From NCBI GenBank assembly GCA_009760855.2, contig WPIO01000026.1, positions 250,001 through 314,000 on the forward strand: a DNA stretch of 64,000 nucleotides. The letters are read 5' to 3'. Shown in pieces: positions 1 through 11,800 of this stretch. Position numbers and translations under genes: made by a program. The notes beneath the pieces were generated by a model. It searched no databases and had not been told where the DNA came from. It saw nothing but the letters and a program-made list of their open reading frames with translations. Origin of the DNA: Cristatella mucedo (taxonomy: Eukaryota; Bryozoa; Phylactolaemata; Cristatellidae). Within the stretch, counting starts at the first letter, position 1; each line of letters opens with the position of its first letter.

Positions 1-118
1 CTTCCCACTTTCTCTTTGTTGCGTGAGACGAAGTCTGTTGGGTACCGAATGCGTACCGAAAGCCGCTTAGGCTGTGAGTGCGCTATACAAAACTCTCCTG
101 CGTAACACCCACATGGTC
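1..118 (+). mobile_element. CR1-B LINE, 3' end, cut by window edge
   Basis: Nearly identical to 5230-5345 and, in reverse, to 51385-51500. It encodes the last residues of the CR1-B reverse transcriptase (ending in C-A-I-Q-N-S-P-A), then the short 3' UTR. The tail beginning about 150 is degraded to TAAACATTAAACAT. The 5' part lies outside the window. Confidence 0.85.
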
Positions 119-1058
119 TTTATGACTTTGTGGAGTTACTGAAGGAGATACATTAAACATTAAACATAAAAAAAATTCTTACATTGCCCTGTTCTGGTAG
201 TACTACTAAAAACTATGCTATGAAAACCGCAACTGTTTCTGAATCCTCGTGAAGCCACCAAGTAATTTAATTTTCCATCTTTTAACGAAATCAACCAAGG
301 TGGCAATATGCACAGATAGCAGCAATTATTGCTTCGTTATATTATTAGCCTTGACTTTGTCAAACTCGGTTATGTTTGAAATGTTTCTTGATTCCCAGGG
401 TATGCAAAGTTATTGTGTAAGTACTTTATTTCGTCGTGTTTATGTGTGTGCAAAAGTTTATGTGCTCATGCACTTATGCGCATGCGTGCTAGCTTGTGCT
501 TGTGCGTGCGTGTGCATCTATTGCAGCTGCTAAGGTGCTTCTATAGTCGGTTGTTTTAAAGCCGGCATTTTAGGTGGTTGCATAACTATAACTAAATGAG
601 AAAACTCAACTGCCTAAAATACAGGGTTTCGTTATCATTAGCGAAGGTTCAGAGCATAACTTTAAGGTTAACATGAAATAACAGCTTTGGATACTACTGC
701 ACGGCAGTGCGACAACTAGGGCTTATTCTCTAGGTATTACTGAGCCACGTCTGGCTGGACGTGCTGTCATAACGTGCTTAATCAGCTTGGATACAGCTAC
801 TAAAAATTCATTCTCTGCTAAAAAAAATAAATTCCAGTTGTGGCCCGGTGATGCTCATCACCATCTGCAAGTTACACTTACGTATGAGTTGACTAAGGAT
901 CATGCTTAGTTAGTGGCATCTGTTACGCCCTTTCACAGTAAGCAGCTTTAACTACCTCGTTCGTTGTACAGGAAGTAATGTATGCTGTGCTCAACCTTCT
1001 ATGTTATGACTCTCTTCTCACTTTCCCTTCTGCTCCTTTCTAGCAAAGCAGAAGCCGG
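119..1058. other. No recognisable gene
   Basis: AT-rich sequence without a supported gene. Short open frames such as 249-533 have low-complexity, Cys-rich translations from a GTGTGC-rich stretch and no family resemblance. Confidence 0.5.
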
Positions 1059-1064
1059 AGTTAT

Positions 1065-1243
1065 AAATAAATAAATCCTAGCTGATTAAACAGCCTCTTT
1101 TTGTATAGCGACAGAAGAGCCTTTACGGCTATCACCACCGCTTGCAGTGGTGATAAATGATCGCCCACCACAGGAATCGAACCCGCGACCTCGGGACCGA
1201 GGTCGTGAAAGCAACCGCCTTACCTAGTGTGCCATCGTGGATC
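1065..1243 (-). mobile_element. SINE-A (tRNA-derived SINE)
   Basis: Full-length reverse copy. On the minus strand it has a tRNA-like head with a B-box-like GGTTCGATTCC, a small stem around the CCACTGCAAGCGG region, and a T/A-rich tail. AGTTAT flanks it on both sides (1059-1064 and 1244-1249), a plausible 6-bp target-site duplication. Confidence 0.85.
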
Positions 1244-1612
1244 AGTTATGGATTTGGTATAGAAGGGATTGCATGTCGAGTCTGAGACTTCCCCTTCGTT
1301 GCTTCCTCATGTGGAAGTGGGCGATAGATAACATCTGCAGCCATCACAGTGTGAGTTAGCCCCTTTTTTAAAGTAAGATGCTCTTGCTGAAGGAAAGCTT
1401 ATTCTTACCGTTTACTGGTACAGTAGCCGGCAAATTGATATACTAAATCCAAATATCTATCGTGGATTATGCTAAAGCTGATTTCTTGAGGTAACAGCTG
1501 CTGTGGTTTATATTTCCACCCGTAAATGAGAAAATAGATCTTTAAGATAGTATTTGAAAGACCCGGAACTTCTTGAAATTCAGGGATGATCTCACAAATA
1601 ATTCCAGCTGCA

Positions 1613-1765
1613 TAAAGGTCGGCTGATTCAAAAGCCTAATTTATAAAGCAGCAGGTAGAACAGCTTTTAGAGGTGGCTATACCCCTCCCTTACCGTTGGC
1701 AGTGGGCGAATAAAGAATCGCCTGTTGCAGGACTCAGAACCTACAACCTGGGTCATGTCGGAAAC
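1613..1765 (-). mobile_element. SINE-A, degraded copy
   Basis: Recognisable pieces of the SINE-A body in reverse (GGCTGATTCAAAAGCCT, GCAGTGGGCGA, GTTGCAGGACTC), with many substitutions and a poorly kept tRNA-like head. Confidence 0.5.
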
Positions 1766-2204
1766 ATTTTCTATAGCTTTACCGGAAAACCGTCCTAGAG
1801 GCATGAAGAAATTTTTTTACATGCCAACGTATAACATAACTGTTAAGCAGCAGACAACCAAATCAGTTTCAAGTTCCTTACATGATATTGCGTTTTTCCC
1901 ATGCTGCATGTGAGGACCCGGCCGAAGTAGTTTGCCTAGGAAAGGCCGGCTTATCTGTAGCATTTATTGTTCCACCACGTTGTGCATTGTCTTGAGATTG
2001 GTCGGTTCCATCACGTGGTGCACTTGGTGGCTATTTTTCGGCCTGCTTGTGTGCACGAGTTCGTGCTCTCTTGCATGTGAGTATCACATTCAGACTTCCG
2101 TGATTTCAACCTGTGCTGTTTGCAGCAAGGTTTCCTATGGAGCAAGATTTTACAGCTACAGGTTCCTGTCAGTCACGTCTTCCTACTTTTAGTTATGTAA
2201 AATT

Positions 2205-2720
2205 GCAAAGTCCTGAGTAGCTGAGATAGGGATACCACAGCCAATCTTGTCCATGCATCTGTGACATCCAATCCAGGCTTCTTTAACTCGATACTTGCAG
2301 ATCTTCTTGCATGCACAGTACTACGCTTATAGCTGGTGCAAAACTCTGCGGCCATGCTTGTCTATCGTGAGTGTTACAGCTGCCACAGTGCAGCACTTTT
2401 CACTTCACCGATCTTTATTCTTTTGCTCTAGCCTACCTATCGAACTACTTCTCGATCAGGCTAGGCATTGCACCTCCCACTCTTCTGACTCAAGTCATTT
2501 AGCTGTGCCTCGAACGAACCTCAAATCCTTTGTAGACCATGCCTCCCGAAGCCTGGAACTCATTTCCGACTGACGTCATGACACCCCCAACTTGGCATTT
2601 AAAAAAAGAAGCTGAAACCCCATTTGTTCTTCACCGCATTTACTGGATCCAAGTGAATTGTCCTCTGTTTGCTTATGAGTGCTGACACAGTGCATTTTAT
2701 CACTAGCTAATTGACCAGCG
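2205..2720 (+). mobile_element. L2-A LINE, 3' fragment
   Basis: Diverged copy of the region after the reverse transcriptase core. It begins with the 'dependent on a tRNA-like' segment around 2225 (GGATACCACAGCC, compare 61990) and ends with the GTGCTGACACAGTGCA segment shared by other L2-A copies. Frames are broken. Confidence 0.7.
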
Positions 2721-2734
2721 TATGCATATATGGT

Positions 2735-2912
2735 GAGCCGTGATGGCCCACTAGGTAAGGTGGTTGCTTTTTACGACCTCGGCCCCGTGGTCGTGGGTTC
2801 GAATCCTATGTTGGGTGATTCTTTATCACCACTGCAAGCGGTGGTGATAGCCGTAAAGGCTGTTCTGTTGCTATGCAAAAGAGGCTGCTAAATCAGCTTG
2901 TAATTATTTTTT
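2735..2912 (+). mobile_element. SINE-A
   Basis: Starts GAGCCGTGATGGCCCACTAGG (A-box-like) and carries GGTTCGAATCC (B box). It continues through the CACTGCAAGCGGTGGTGATAGCCG body to AGGCTGCTAAATCAGC and an AT-rich tail. It lies directly after an L2-A fragment. Confidence 0.85.
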
Positions 2913-2977
2913 ACTTTTACGCAAAGTGCCTAAAAAAGAATTAGCTCTCCTTATGTCTATTTCCTTGTCTCCTTATC

Positions 2978-3081
2978 CTTTCACCGAACGCTATCATTTA
3001 AATAATATTAGCATCTAATATATATATATATATATATATATTAGATGATAATATTATTTCAATGATAGCGTTCGGTGAAAG
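2978..3081. repeat. 104-bp near-perfect palindrome
   Basis: The left arm beginning CTTTCACCGAACGCTATCATT is the reverse complement of the right arm ending AATGATAGCGTTCGGTGAAAG, with only one or two mismatches. The centre is a (TA)n run with its own symmetric ATCTAATATA/TATATTAGAT edges. It could extrude as a cruciform, or be a very short palindromic MITE. Confidence 0.9.
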
Positions 3082-3425
3082 TACTCGTGCTTGTGAGCGA
3101 TGACTAGCCTGCTGCTGGCGTGCTCCGAGTCTTGGTACAGTGGCTGCCTCTAATCTTTTGCATGCTGCATAGGGACAAAGTTAAGCGAATTAAGCAGGCC
3201 AAGCAGAGTGACTAACTGACTAGCTCTGCGTCTCTGTGGCAGGTCGATCGAGCAGCAAGCTGTAATAGCAGCAGTCTATTTCGTCTTGGCTTGCGAGGCC
3301 TTGCCCCTGTTCTCCTTTCCGTGTTTGTCGATTTCTTGTACTTGGACCCGGGCCTGCCACCGCCGCCCCTCGGCCCGACTGTGCCTCTCAAATAGACTGC
3401 GCCTGCTCTCTCCGACTGTCTGAAG

Positions 3426-3866
3426 GGCATTCCATACACGAGAGCGGCGACTGGCGAGCACCGCTGGCGCTACTCCAAGCTCCGGCCGGAGCTGGCTGAC
3501 TGCTTCAACGACAGCTACGCGGCGTACGAGTTCAGAGGACCGTGCGTCCAGACGTCGCACAACGGCGCCAAAACGGGTACGACGGTTGTCGGCAGCGAGG
3601 ACTGCCTGTACTTGAACATCTGGACACCGGCACTTCCTAAGACCGAGCCAGGTGCCGATGCCGATGCCGACAAGACCGCATCGGCGCTGCCCATGGCAGC
3701 CCCACAGCTCAGGCCCGTGTTCGTGTACATACACGGCGGATTCCTCCGCCATGGCAGCGGACACGAGGAGCCAACGCTGCCGACGGCAGTGCTGGCCAAA
3801 GTGCTGGATGCCGTCGTGGTGACGTTTAACTATCGTCTCAACGTCTTCGGCTTCTTGTCTCTGAAG
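3426..3866 (+). CDS. Esterase-like gene, first visible exon
   Basis: 147 codons, ends in phase 0 at AAG|GTAATT. The likely acceptor is CTGAAG|GGC. It encodes the conserved GIPY segment, the [12 protein letters not shown] block, an unusual Asp-Ala-rich linker ([11 protein letters not shown]), the oxyanion-hole HGGF and the FGFLSL strand. The exact 5' boundary is inferred. Confidence 0.85.
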
Positions 3867-6800
3867 GTAATTGGCTCACCTCTGCTTCGTCTTGTGGCTG
3901 GCAAGCACGTGTGACGTCACTCCGGCCACCGAAGCTCCGCCACCGGCTCTTTGCTGTCTTACCTATTACCAGTCAGCTGCTTGTCGCGAGCTGGCTTCCT
4001 TCCTTGCTCCCTCCCCTACTTTTCCTCTCTCCTCCGTCCACAGGCTAATAATAATAATAATTCGCTTGATAAAGCGCCCTCAGAGAACTTAATCTCTCTC
4101 AAGGCGCTTTACATTTGCTGTAAAGTGAAATGCAATTGAATGGTAAGTAAAATCATGCTTGAAAAACAAACAAAATGAATAGCATGGTTAGGGGTGACAT
4201 GCACAGGGTCAGCATGCAAATGTGGTTAGTGGCAGCATGCACAGTGTCAGCACGCATAAGCACATCAAGGAAGAATCACAGGGACCCACTAAATGCTGTC
4301 CTAAATAGGTGTGTTTTTAGGTTCCTTTAAAATGTGGTCAGGTCAGGGGATGTTCTGACGCAGGTCGGGAGGGAGTTCCAGGCTTTGGGACCATACGAAC
4401 TAAATGCACGGCTACGTGCTGTTAGACTTGCTAGTACACCGGAAAGAATGCCAGTCTACACGAAGGAGGGAATTGCAAAGGAACAGACTAGAATCCTCGA
4501 TGAGCTTTGCCCGTGTGCTCTTTGCTTCTGGCTCGGATCTCCCGGCTGCCACAGCTTTTCCAGCTGCTGCTGCCCTCAGAGTAACATGTTCTGCAATCAA
4601 GCTGCACAGCTTACCTGTGCTCTGTGACGGTTGACTGAGCGAGGAGGTCTGTGTGTGGCGCAGCATCGTGTATTGTGGCTGCATTCGTCCTGAAAAGGGC
4701 TTGGAGGTTTGCAATGAAGTGCTGACAGTGGTGCTGCTGCTGTCAAGGACTTATGCTGCGGCTACCCTTTGCTGCCTTTTGCTGCTGCTATTGCCAATAG
4801 CAACCCCTGAGGCTTACTATCAAATCTCTTGATCCTTGGATTCGGGCCATTTATAGCTTTGCCCGAACTAAGGTCAGATCCTATGAAGACTGCGTCTTGC
4901 AGCAGCAGCAGGCAGCAGAGCATCAGCTGGCACCAGCAGCTCTGGCTTGGTTGCTACACACACTATATGTGGCGATGAAAGGCGTGAACACGCATGCAAC
5001 CCTTGCTTACTGTGTCAAGCATTACAGTGATAGCGTGGCTGTACGTGACATCTTGCCCATCCTGCCTGGGTTTCTTAGCGTTTTCTAGACTGTGGAACTC
5101 GCTTCCACAATTCTTACGCAACGATATCTACTCTATAACTGCCGACTATGGCACATCTTTTTCAGTGGTCCTGAACTGCTACTTCTATGCTACTCACTAC
5201 CTCAACTGCTCTCCTGACTCTGCTGTGCTTCCCACTTTCTCTTTGTTGCGTGAGACGAAGTCTGTTGGGTACCGAATGCGTACCGAAAGCCGCTTAGGCT
5301 GTGAGTGCGCTATACAAAACTCTCCTGCGTAACACCCACATGGTCTTTATGACTTTGTGGAGTTACTGACGGAGATACATTACATTACATAAGCGGTCAA
5401 CCGTGGCGCACTGGAGGGGGAGGGGTTGATGTGCGGAGGCAGCAGCAGCAGCTCACTTTTGGCTTGATCTACCATCGTCTGAATAAATGCGCACGACGCT
5501 CTGGCTTCTAATGTATGGTGCACTGAGGAGAGGTATACCCTGAAACTGCTGAAGCTAACGTTGTGTTTGCTGGCTTTTTTGTCGTCACCAGAGTCTCCAA
5601 GACGAAGGACAAAGCGAGTTCGGATCGGGCAACTATGGCCTTTGGGACCAGATTGTGGCGCTGACTTGGGTCAAGGACAATATAAGAAGCTTCGGTGGAG
5701 ATCCCAGAATGGTATGTCAGTCGTCCTCTTGCTTACCACCAAGTGACGATTCCTTTGCTAGTTCGCTGTCTTCAGGTTTGAGCTTTTTAAAAATAATTTT
5801 TACAAACGAGGTTTATTGTGACTCTGCCATATCGGATCGATGATGCGCATTTCCCTATTTACAAAGCTGCCTGTTTGCTCACCGCTCTGCTTTTTTGCAT
5901 GCTGCTCGAGCGAGGGAGCACAGTTCCATGCCCGGCTGACGAGCCCAGCAGGCTCGCTCGAAGAGAGTTGCCACAGCAAAATGTTGGTGTGACCCTATTC
6001 CCTGCTGTAGCTCGTGGGCACAGTATGTGTGCGAGCATGCAGCCACCCCTGTTTTGTGCCATTTCACTGTCATTTTGCTGCTGTCGCACGCTGTTTGAGC
6101 TCTATCTGTCCGTCGTACGGTTGCAGGTGACTGTGGCAGGTCTTGACGGCGGTGCCACCAGCATCTACGCCCTGCTAGCCTCGCCGAGCGCCAAGGGCCT
6201 GTTCCATCGCGCCTGGCTCAGCGGTGGGGCCGCCCGGCTTGCAGCAACAGCTGAGCAGGCTCACGACAGCGGCGCTCAGCTGCGAGTGTAAGCAGTGCTC
6301 GCCAGTGCTCGGCATCTGCGCAGCGCTGCCCAGTGGTCAGTCAGTCAGTCTGGCCCCAGTGCCCCTTGGGCGGCACTTGTAAATAGTCACCTAAGAGCGG
6401 CCGGTGTTTCGTGTGCCTCTGGTGTCTTGCAATTGTTTTGTTTTCCTTCTTTTTTTCGGCCTGCTCCTTTGCCATCTGAAAAAGGAGTATGACATTCAAT
6501 CGCTAGAAGGCCGTCAGTAGCTGCAGTGGCATGCATTTGGTGAGGAGTGCCAGTGGTTTGCCACAGTCGTAGGGTGGGTTGGTGCTCGTGCCGGATGGAA
6601 AAAAGCATCTCTTCTCACGAGCCTGGGGATCCCGTATACTTGAATCATTTCTGTGCTGCCTAGTCGGCAGCTCTGCAGTGCACGTGCAGTGCACGATTAA
6701 AAGCGAAATGCTTGAATGCTCCGACGTTAATCTGTACACCTTCTTTTGACAATCCGTTGGCTGACCACAGCTCTAAAAGTAGCCTGGATGGCTCTACTCT

Positions 6801-8742
6801 TGTTTTTAAGGAAGGACCTGTGGTTTTCGTTTGTCAGAGGAGCATTGGCCTCTGCCACCAAGTTTGTATGAGCGCTCCCTTAGGCGTGCAATGATTAAAT
6901 GTTCCTTCCCTTACCCATAACACTGGACTTTAAACTCCCCATGTGCTCACACTGGTGGCGGACTTTGGTGAGCTTTGGGTTCAATATGTATGTGTTCCGG
7001 CTGAGCCGACTGCTCAGTGACGTCACGGTAATGTGCTCAGTAGTAATTTCAGCATCGACTAGTGTGTACTCATAACGGGTACCGGAAGAGCCTAAATGAG
7101 AATGCTGTGTTTGAAATATAGGGCCAACAGGGTTGTTGGTTCGATACATGCATCAGGCAATCCTCTACCACTTGCAGCAAGTGGGCCGGTAGTCTCAAAC
7201 GATCGTCTGCCACGTTGCAAACGAAGCTGGTCTATCAGCCGAACTTGGATTTAAAAAGGTAGGGCTATTCTTGCATGAGAGAGAAGGTTGTGCTTCGGCC
7301 CTGGAAGTTGAGCCCAAGGTACACTGAAGCCAGAGGCTGGGTCATACCAGCGAAGTTGAATGCTGCCCTGTTCCTACCCCGTCATAGGCAGCTAACTCGG
7401 TCATCCGTCGCATGATAGGCAGGCAGCACGCTGGCCTGCGTAATCAGTGGCTTCGAGATCAGACAGCCACTTGCTGTCCATCTCGGTTTGCACTGCGTTG
7501 TGGTGCCGCACAGCAAAGTGTCATCGGCCATACGGTGCGAGGTGTCGCCGTGCACCGGACCCATGCTCGGTCTCGTTCTTGAAAGTCAAACGTTGCGCTT
7601 TCTTTCGCCGCTGCTCCCGCGTTCATGGCTGCTCCAGCCAGCCGTACAGCAGCAGGTGGGGCTCTAGCGTGATCGCTGCATACTCTGTTGTGGTGCTCTC
7701 CACTGTTGCTAGCCCAGCGACATCAAATCGTCCGGCAGATGCGTGGTGTTGGCAGGCAGAGGGGAGCTGCTTCGATCGACTCGATTGCGCTCACCCGCGC
7801 ACTTCCGGTTTCTGGTGGGTGCAGGAGCTTGCACGCATCTTTTGCAGGGCGATCGAATGCAAAAGCACGTGCTCCAGCGTAGCTCGCCCGTCTTGCGAAG
7901 CAGATTGCCTTCGCGGAAAAGATGCAGCCACCACGTTGCTAAGCTACGCTTTCTTTGCCAGTCAGCAGGCGACGAGCGACATGCAGATACCTCTGACAGC
8001 GGGCCCCTTGCTGCCCCCTCCCGCATCGGCCAGCGTGGACGGTGAGAGAAGGACGGGCAGCGTTGGCGTAGCTACTCGACGGCATAACGTGTGCTATGGG
8101 CTAATGCTGTGCCTCTCTAGAGCCTTCTGAGCCGCTGCTTCGTAGGCAGTGCTCGGCTCGGGATGACTGCTTAGTACATTGCTGTGTGCGATGCCAAACT
8201 CTGCATCGAACTAGCTGCAAGCATTTTCACTCTCAAGACCTTCTGCCAAGGCGGATTGATGGAGGTGGTGAACGTCTCCTCCCTCACCCACCTCCGCCTC
8301 CCGACCTTTTTGAAACTTGGCCGAGAGAGGGTTGTAATATTTTGTGATGGGGAACTGTGTGAAAGTGGTCGCGAGGGGTGCACGATCATTTGTGGCAAAG
8401 AGAATATTGAGCGCAGCGGCTAGCCACGTGCCCGAGGACCCGAATCAGTCGCCTCAGAGAGAGAGCAGAGCCACCCGCTTAGTGGCCGTCGAGCGGAAGT
8501 AAACCGTGTTTGCTGTTGCGACATAACTAAGTCACTTGCTGAAGGCTTTGAAGTATTGTACGCAGAAGCCCAGCGCTGCATGGTTGGAATGTAGTGTTCA
8601 TCCACCAATATTACTATATTATGATATAAATTTATTATGACATATACATATATATAATTATGATAATATATAATGATATATATTGATATAATATAATATA
8701 ATATATATAATATAATTATATTATTATTAATTATTAATATTA

Positions 8743-8805
<63 letters not shown>

Positions 8806-11800
8806 GATATGATATTGCCCAGCTGCTGGCTGGGCAGCTCTTGACTGCCAGGGCAGTCGATTCTCGTCAGCTTCCTCAGTGCAGACGATTCTCATGAGCC
8901 ATCGCCGATCAGCTGCAATCGTTGCTCGTAGCGACTAGAGTTGTGACAGCGCCTCTGAAAGTGGCTGCCAGGACGTGTGGGCAGATGCCGTTGAACTGCC
9001 CCCTTGTTATCACACCGTAGGCAAAGTCGGCAGGTGCTTTTCCTCTGTCCCGAACTTCCGGGAAGCATCGGAGGAAGCCGGCTTAACCTATGCACATGCG
9101 ACCGTGCATGCTGGCAAAGGCCAGCTTTGCCTTCACGCACCGTCACTGCTAATTTTTTTCGACAAGCTCAGTACACAGTGCGTCCGTCCCCCCCTGCAGG
9201 AATGGCGCCGCTTGTGCTGGCGAGCCGCAGCGCTGAGGTGCAGCAGTCCGGCGTCCTTGTTTTCCAGGTTACATAGTCCCTACGAACCCCAGCAGTATTC
9301 TTTCGGAAGTCGACATCCCACTACTTATCGGTGAGTGTTTTCTGGGTGCAGTGCTGCGTGTTGCCCACTTCTCTGTTTGCACTCACTTGGCCGACTGCTG
9401 AGGCTCTTTTACCCTTTACCTTCATACTCGTCTGCCACTGTTTGCCAGCTGTCTTTGCTCGCCACTCAGCTTGCACGGCAAGCAATTTTGGCAGCCGGCA
9501 GTGCATGGCGCTTGTCTAATAATTCCTGATTTTCTCGTTGATCCATGCATACCAACTCATGTGCCAACACTGCCTGTGATAGTGTCGTATGCCGGTGTCA
9601 TTTGACTGCAAATGTGCAAGGTGCTTGTTCGGCCGAATGACAACATTAGGCACACCAAACAAGCAGCAGTGTACTAAGCAATCGGCCCACTCCCAGTGAG
9701 CCTAGCTGGATGAGGCACGTCAGGACTGTGCCCCAAATACATTGCATGTAGATCGCTGTACGAATGAGGCTGTTAAATCAGCCAATTTAGCTTATCAGTC
9801 CCTGCAGGCGATGGTTTGAATGACGAATAGCGCTGGGTGTCGTCAGTATAGAAGTGATGTCTGATGTCAAGGGCCCGAATCACTGTCCCTAGAGGCCTCT
9901 TCTGAATGGGAAACTGCTAAGGACTGACAAACACACTCATGCAGAACTCCACAGGAGTAATGCAGTGATGCACGGTATGCTCACTGAAACTAGTGCCTTG
10001 GTTTTCGGGACGAGGATGTCAGTTAGTGGCAGCATGCACAGTGTCAGCAAGCATAAATATAAATAAATAATAATAAATCCTAGCTGATTAAACAGCCTCT
10101 TTTTGTATAGCGACAGAAGAGCCTTTACGGCTATCACCACCGCTTGCAGTGGCGATAAAGGATCGCCCACCGCAGGAATCGAACCCACGACCTCGGGACC
10201 GAGGTCGTGAAAGCAAACGCCTTACCTAGTGTGCCATCACGGCTCACAAGCATAAGCACATAAAGGACGAATGCCAGGGACCCACTAAATGCTGTGATCA
10301 ATAGGTTTGTTTTTAGTTTCTTTTTAATTGTGGACAAGTCAGGAGATGTCGTGACAAGTCGGGAGTGAGTTCCTGGCTTTGGGAGCATACTAACTAAAGG
10401 CACGGTCTCCAAAGGATTTGAGATTTGTAAGAGGTTCGGGTAAACAGTTGGATTCCGTAAGCGGGTGGTACGATGCTGAGCCTGGTGGGGGAGTAGATGT
10501 GATAGGTAGGCTGGAGCCAAAGAATGAAGGGACCTCAAAGTGAGTGACAAAACCTTGAAGTCGATGCCTTGCTTGACTAGGAGACAGTGCACGTCGGTGA
10601 GAAGTGGTGTGATGTGGCAACTGCAACGCTCACACAAACAAGCCTGGCTGCAGAGTTTTACACCTGCTGAAAGCATCTGATTGCACAGGCCAGTAGACCA
10701 GCAAGCAGTGACTTACAGTAGTCGAGACAGGATGTCACAATTGCATGGACAAATTTAGATGTGGTATCCCGGTCTAAACAAGCGCAAATTTTAGCAATGT
10801 TATGTAGCTGAAAGCAGGCAAGCTTGACTGGAGCTGACGTGGTCGTCTAATGAAAGGTCACTGTGGAGCATGATCTTCTACTTCATCAACTTCTGTCGAC
10901 CGTCTTTTGACCTACATCAACCTACTCTTGACTTGTAGGCACAAATAGCCACGAGACGGACTATGCGAACGACCCTCCGCAGCTGCTCACCAAATCGTGC
11001 TCGTTTGTCGGCGATTGGCTGAGGACCCATAGTGCCGACAGAGGATTCAACTTGTCACGAATCACCGAGCTCTACAAACTGTACCCTTGCGAAGAGGTAT
11101 GGCTGCCTTGGCGAGATGACAGTCCGACTAAGGCAGTTCGAGGAGTGATCGGTCGCTCTGGTCCGAGGCTTCGGGGCCGAGTCCTTACCCATATCACGTA
11201 TATCACTTCTGCTTTATCACGTCTATCATCTCCATTAGTTACATGTCCCCTTTTCCTTGCAGCTGCATGCGCTTCGGCACACGGCTGCACCCCTCAAAGC
11301 TCCTTGAGCTCAGCAGGCTTGGCTTTTGCTCGGCGAAATGGGGTACGAGTTTGCTTACCCGAAGAAGCCAACCGTACTTACCTCAAGCTTCATCCATTGG
11401 CTTGCAACGTGGATTTCCCGCTGGGGTAGTTTTGATGACCTGGAGCCTTTTTGTTGGCAATTGCCCATCAGGAGCTCCTTCTTTGTCAATGTTACATGTC
11501 AGCTGCAACCGCCCAGTCAGCCATCGTGTACATCGGGCCTTCATCCTTGCCTGCCCTCATCTCACTCTTCGGCCTTCTTACATCTCACCTGGTCAGCCTC
11601 TCTTTGGGCTTCGATGGCTGTTCTTTCCCTTTGTATTTCCTATGCTGCGAGCTCGGCTCTCGCAAAAGTCACAGGTTCATGCAAACGTTTTCCATTCGGC
11701 ACGTTGGTCCTCCCTCCCACTGTGTCACTCTGCTCCACACACATGCACCCTGCAGCAGGCGCGGCCGGGGCCTCCCGTGTGACAAACCGTTGCTGCAAGC

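Noticed and set aside
2735-2830. tRNA gene-like sequence with A and B boxes
   Set aside because: The same tRNA-like head recurs many times with a non-tRNA body and tail, so these are SINEs.
3100-3153. ATG followed by a Leu-rich stretch just upstream of the esterase-like gene, like a signal peptide
   Set aside because: Only 17 codons before a stop and no donor site that would join it in phase to the exon at 3426.
6127-6287. Base-calling error at the esterase nucleophile
   Set aside because: GAC differs from Ser codons by two bases here, and neighbouring residues of the elbow differ too.
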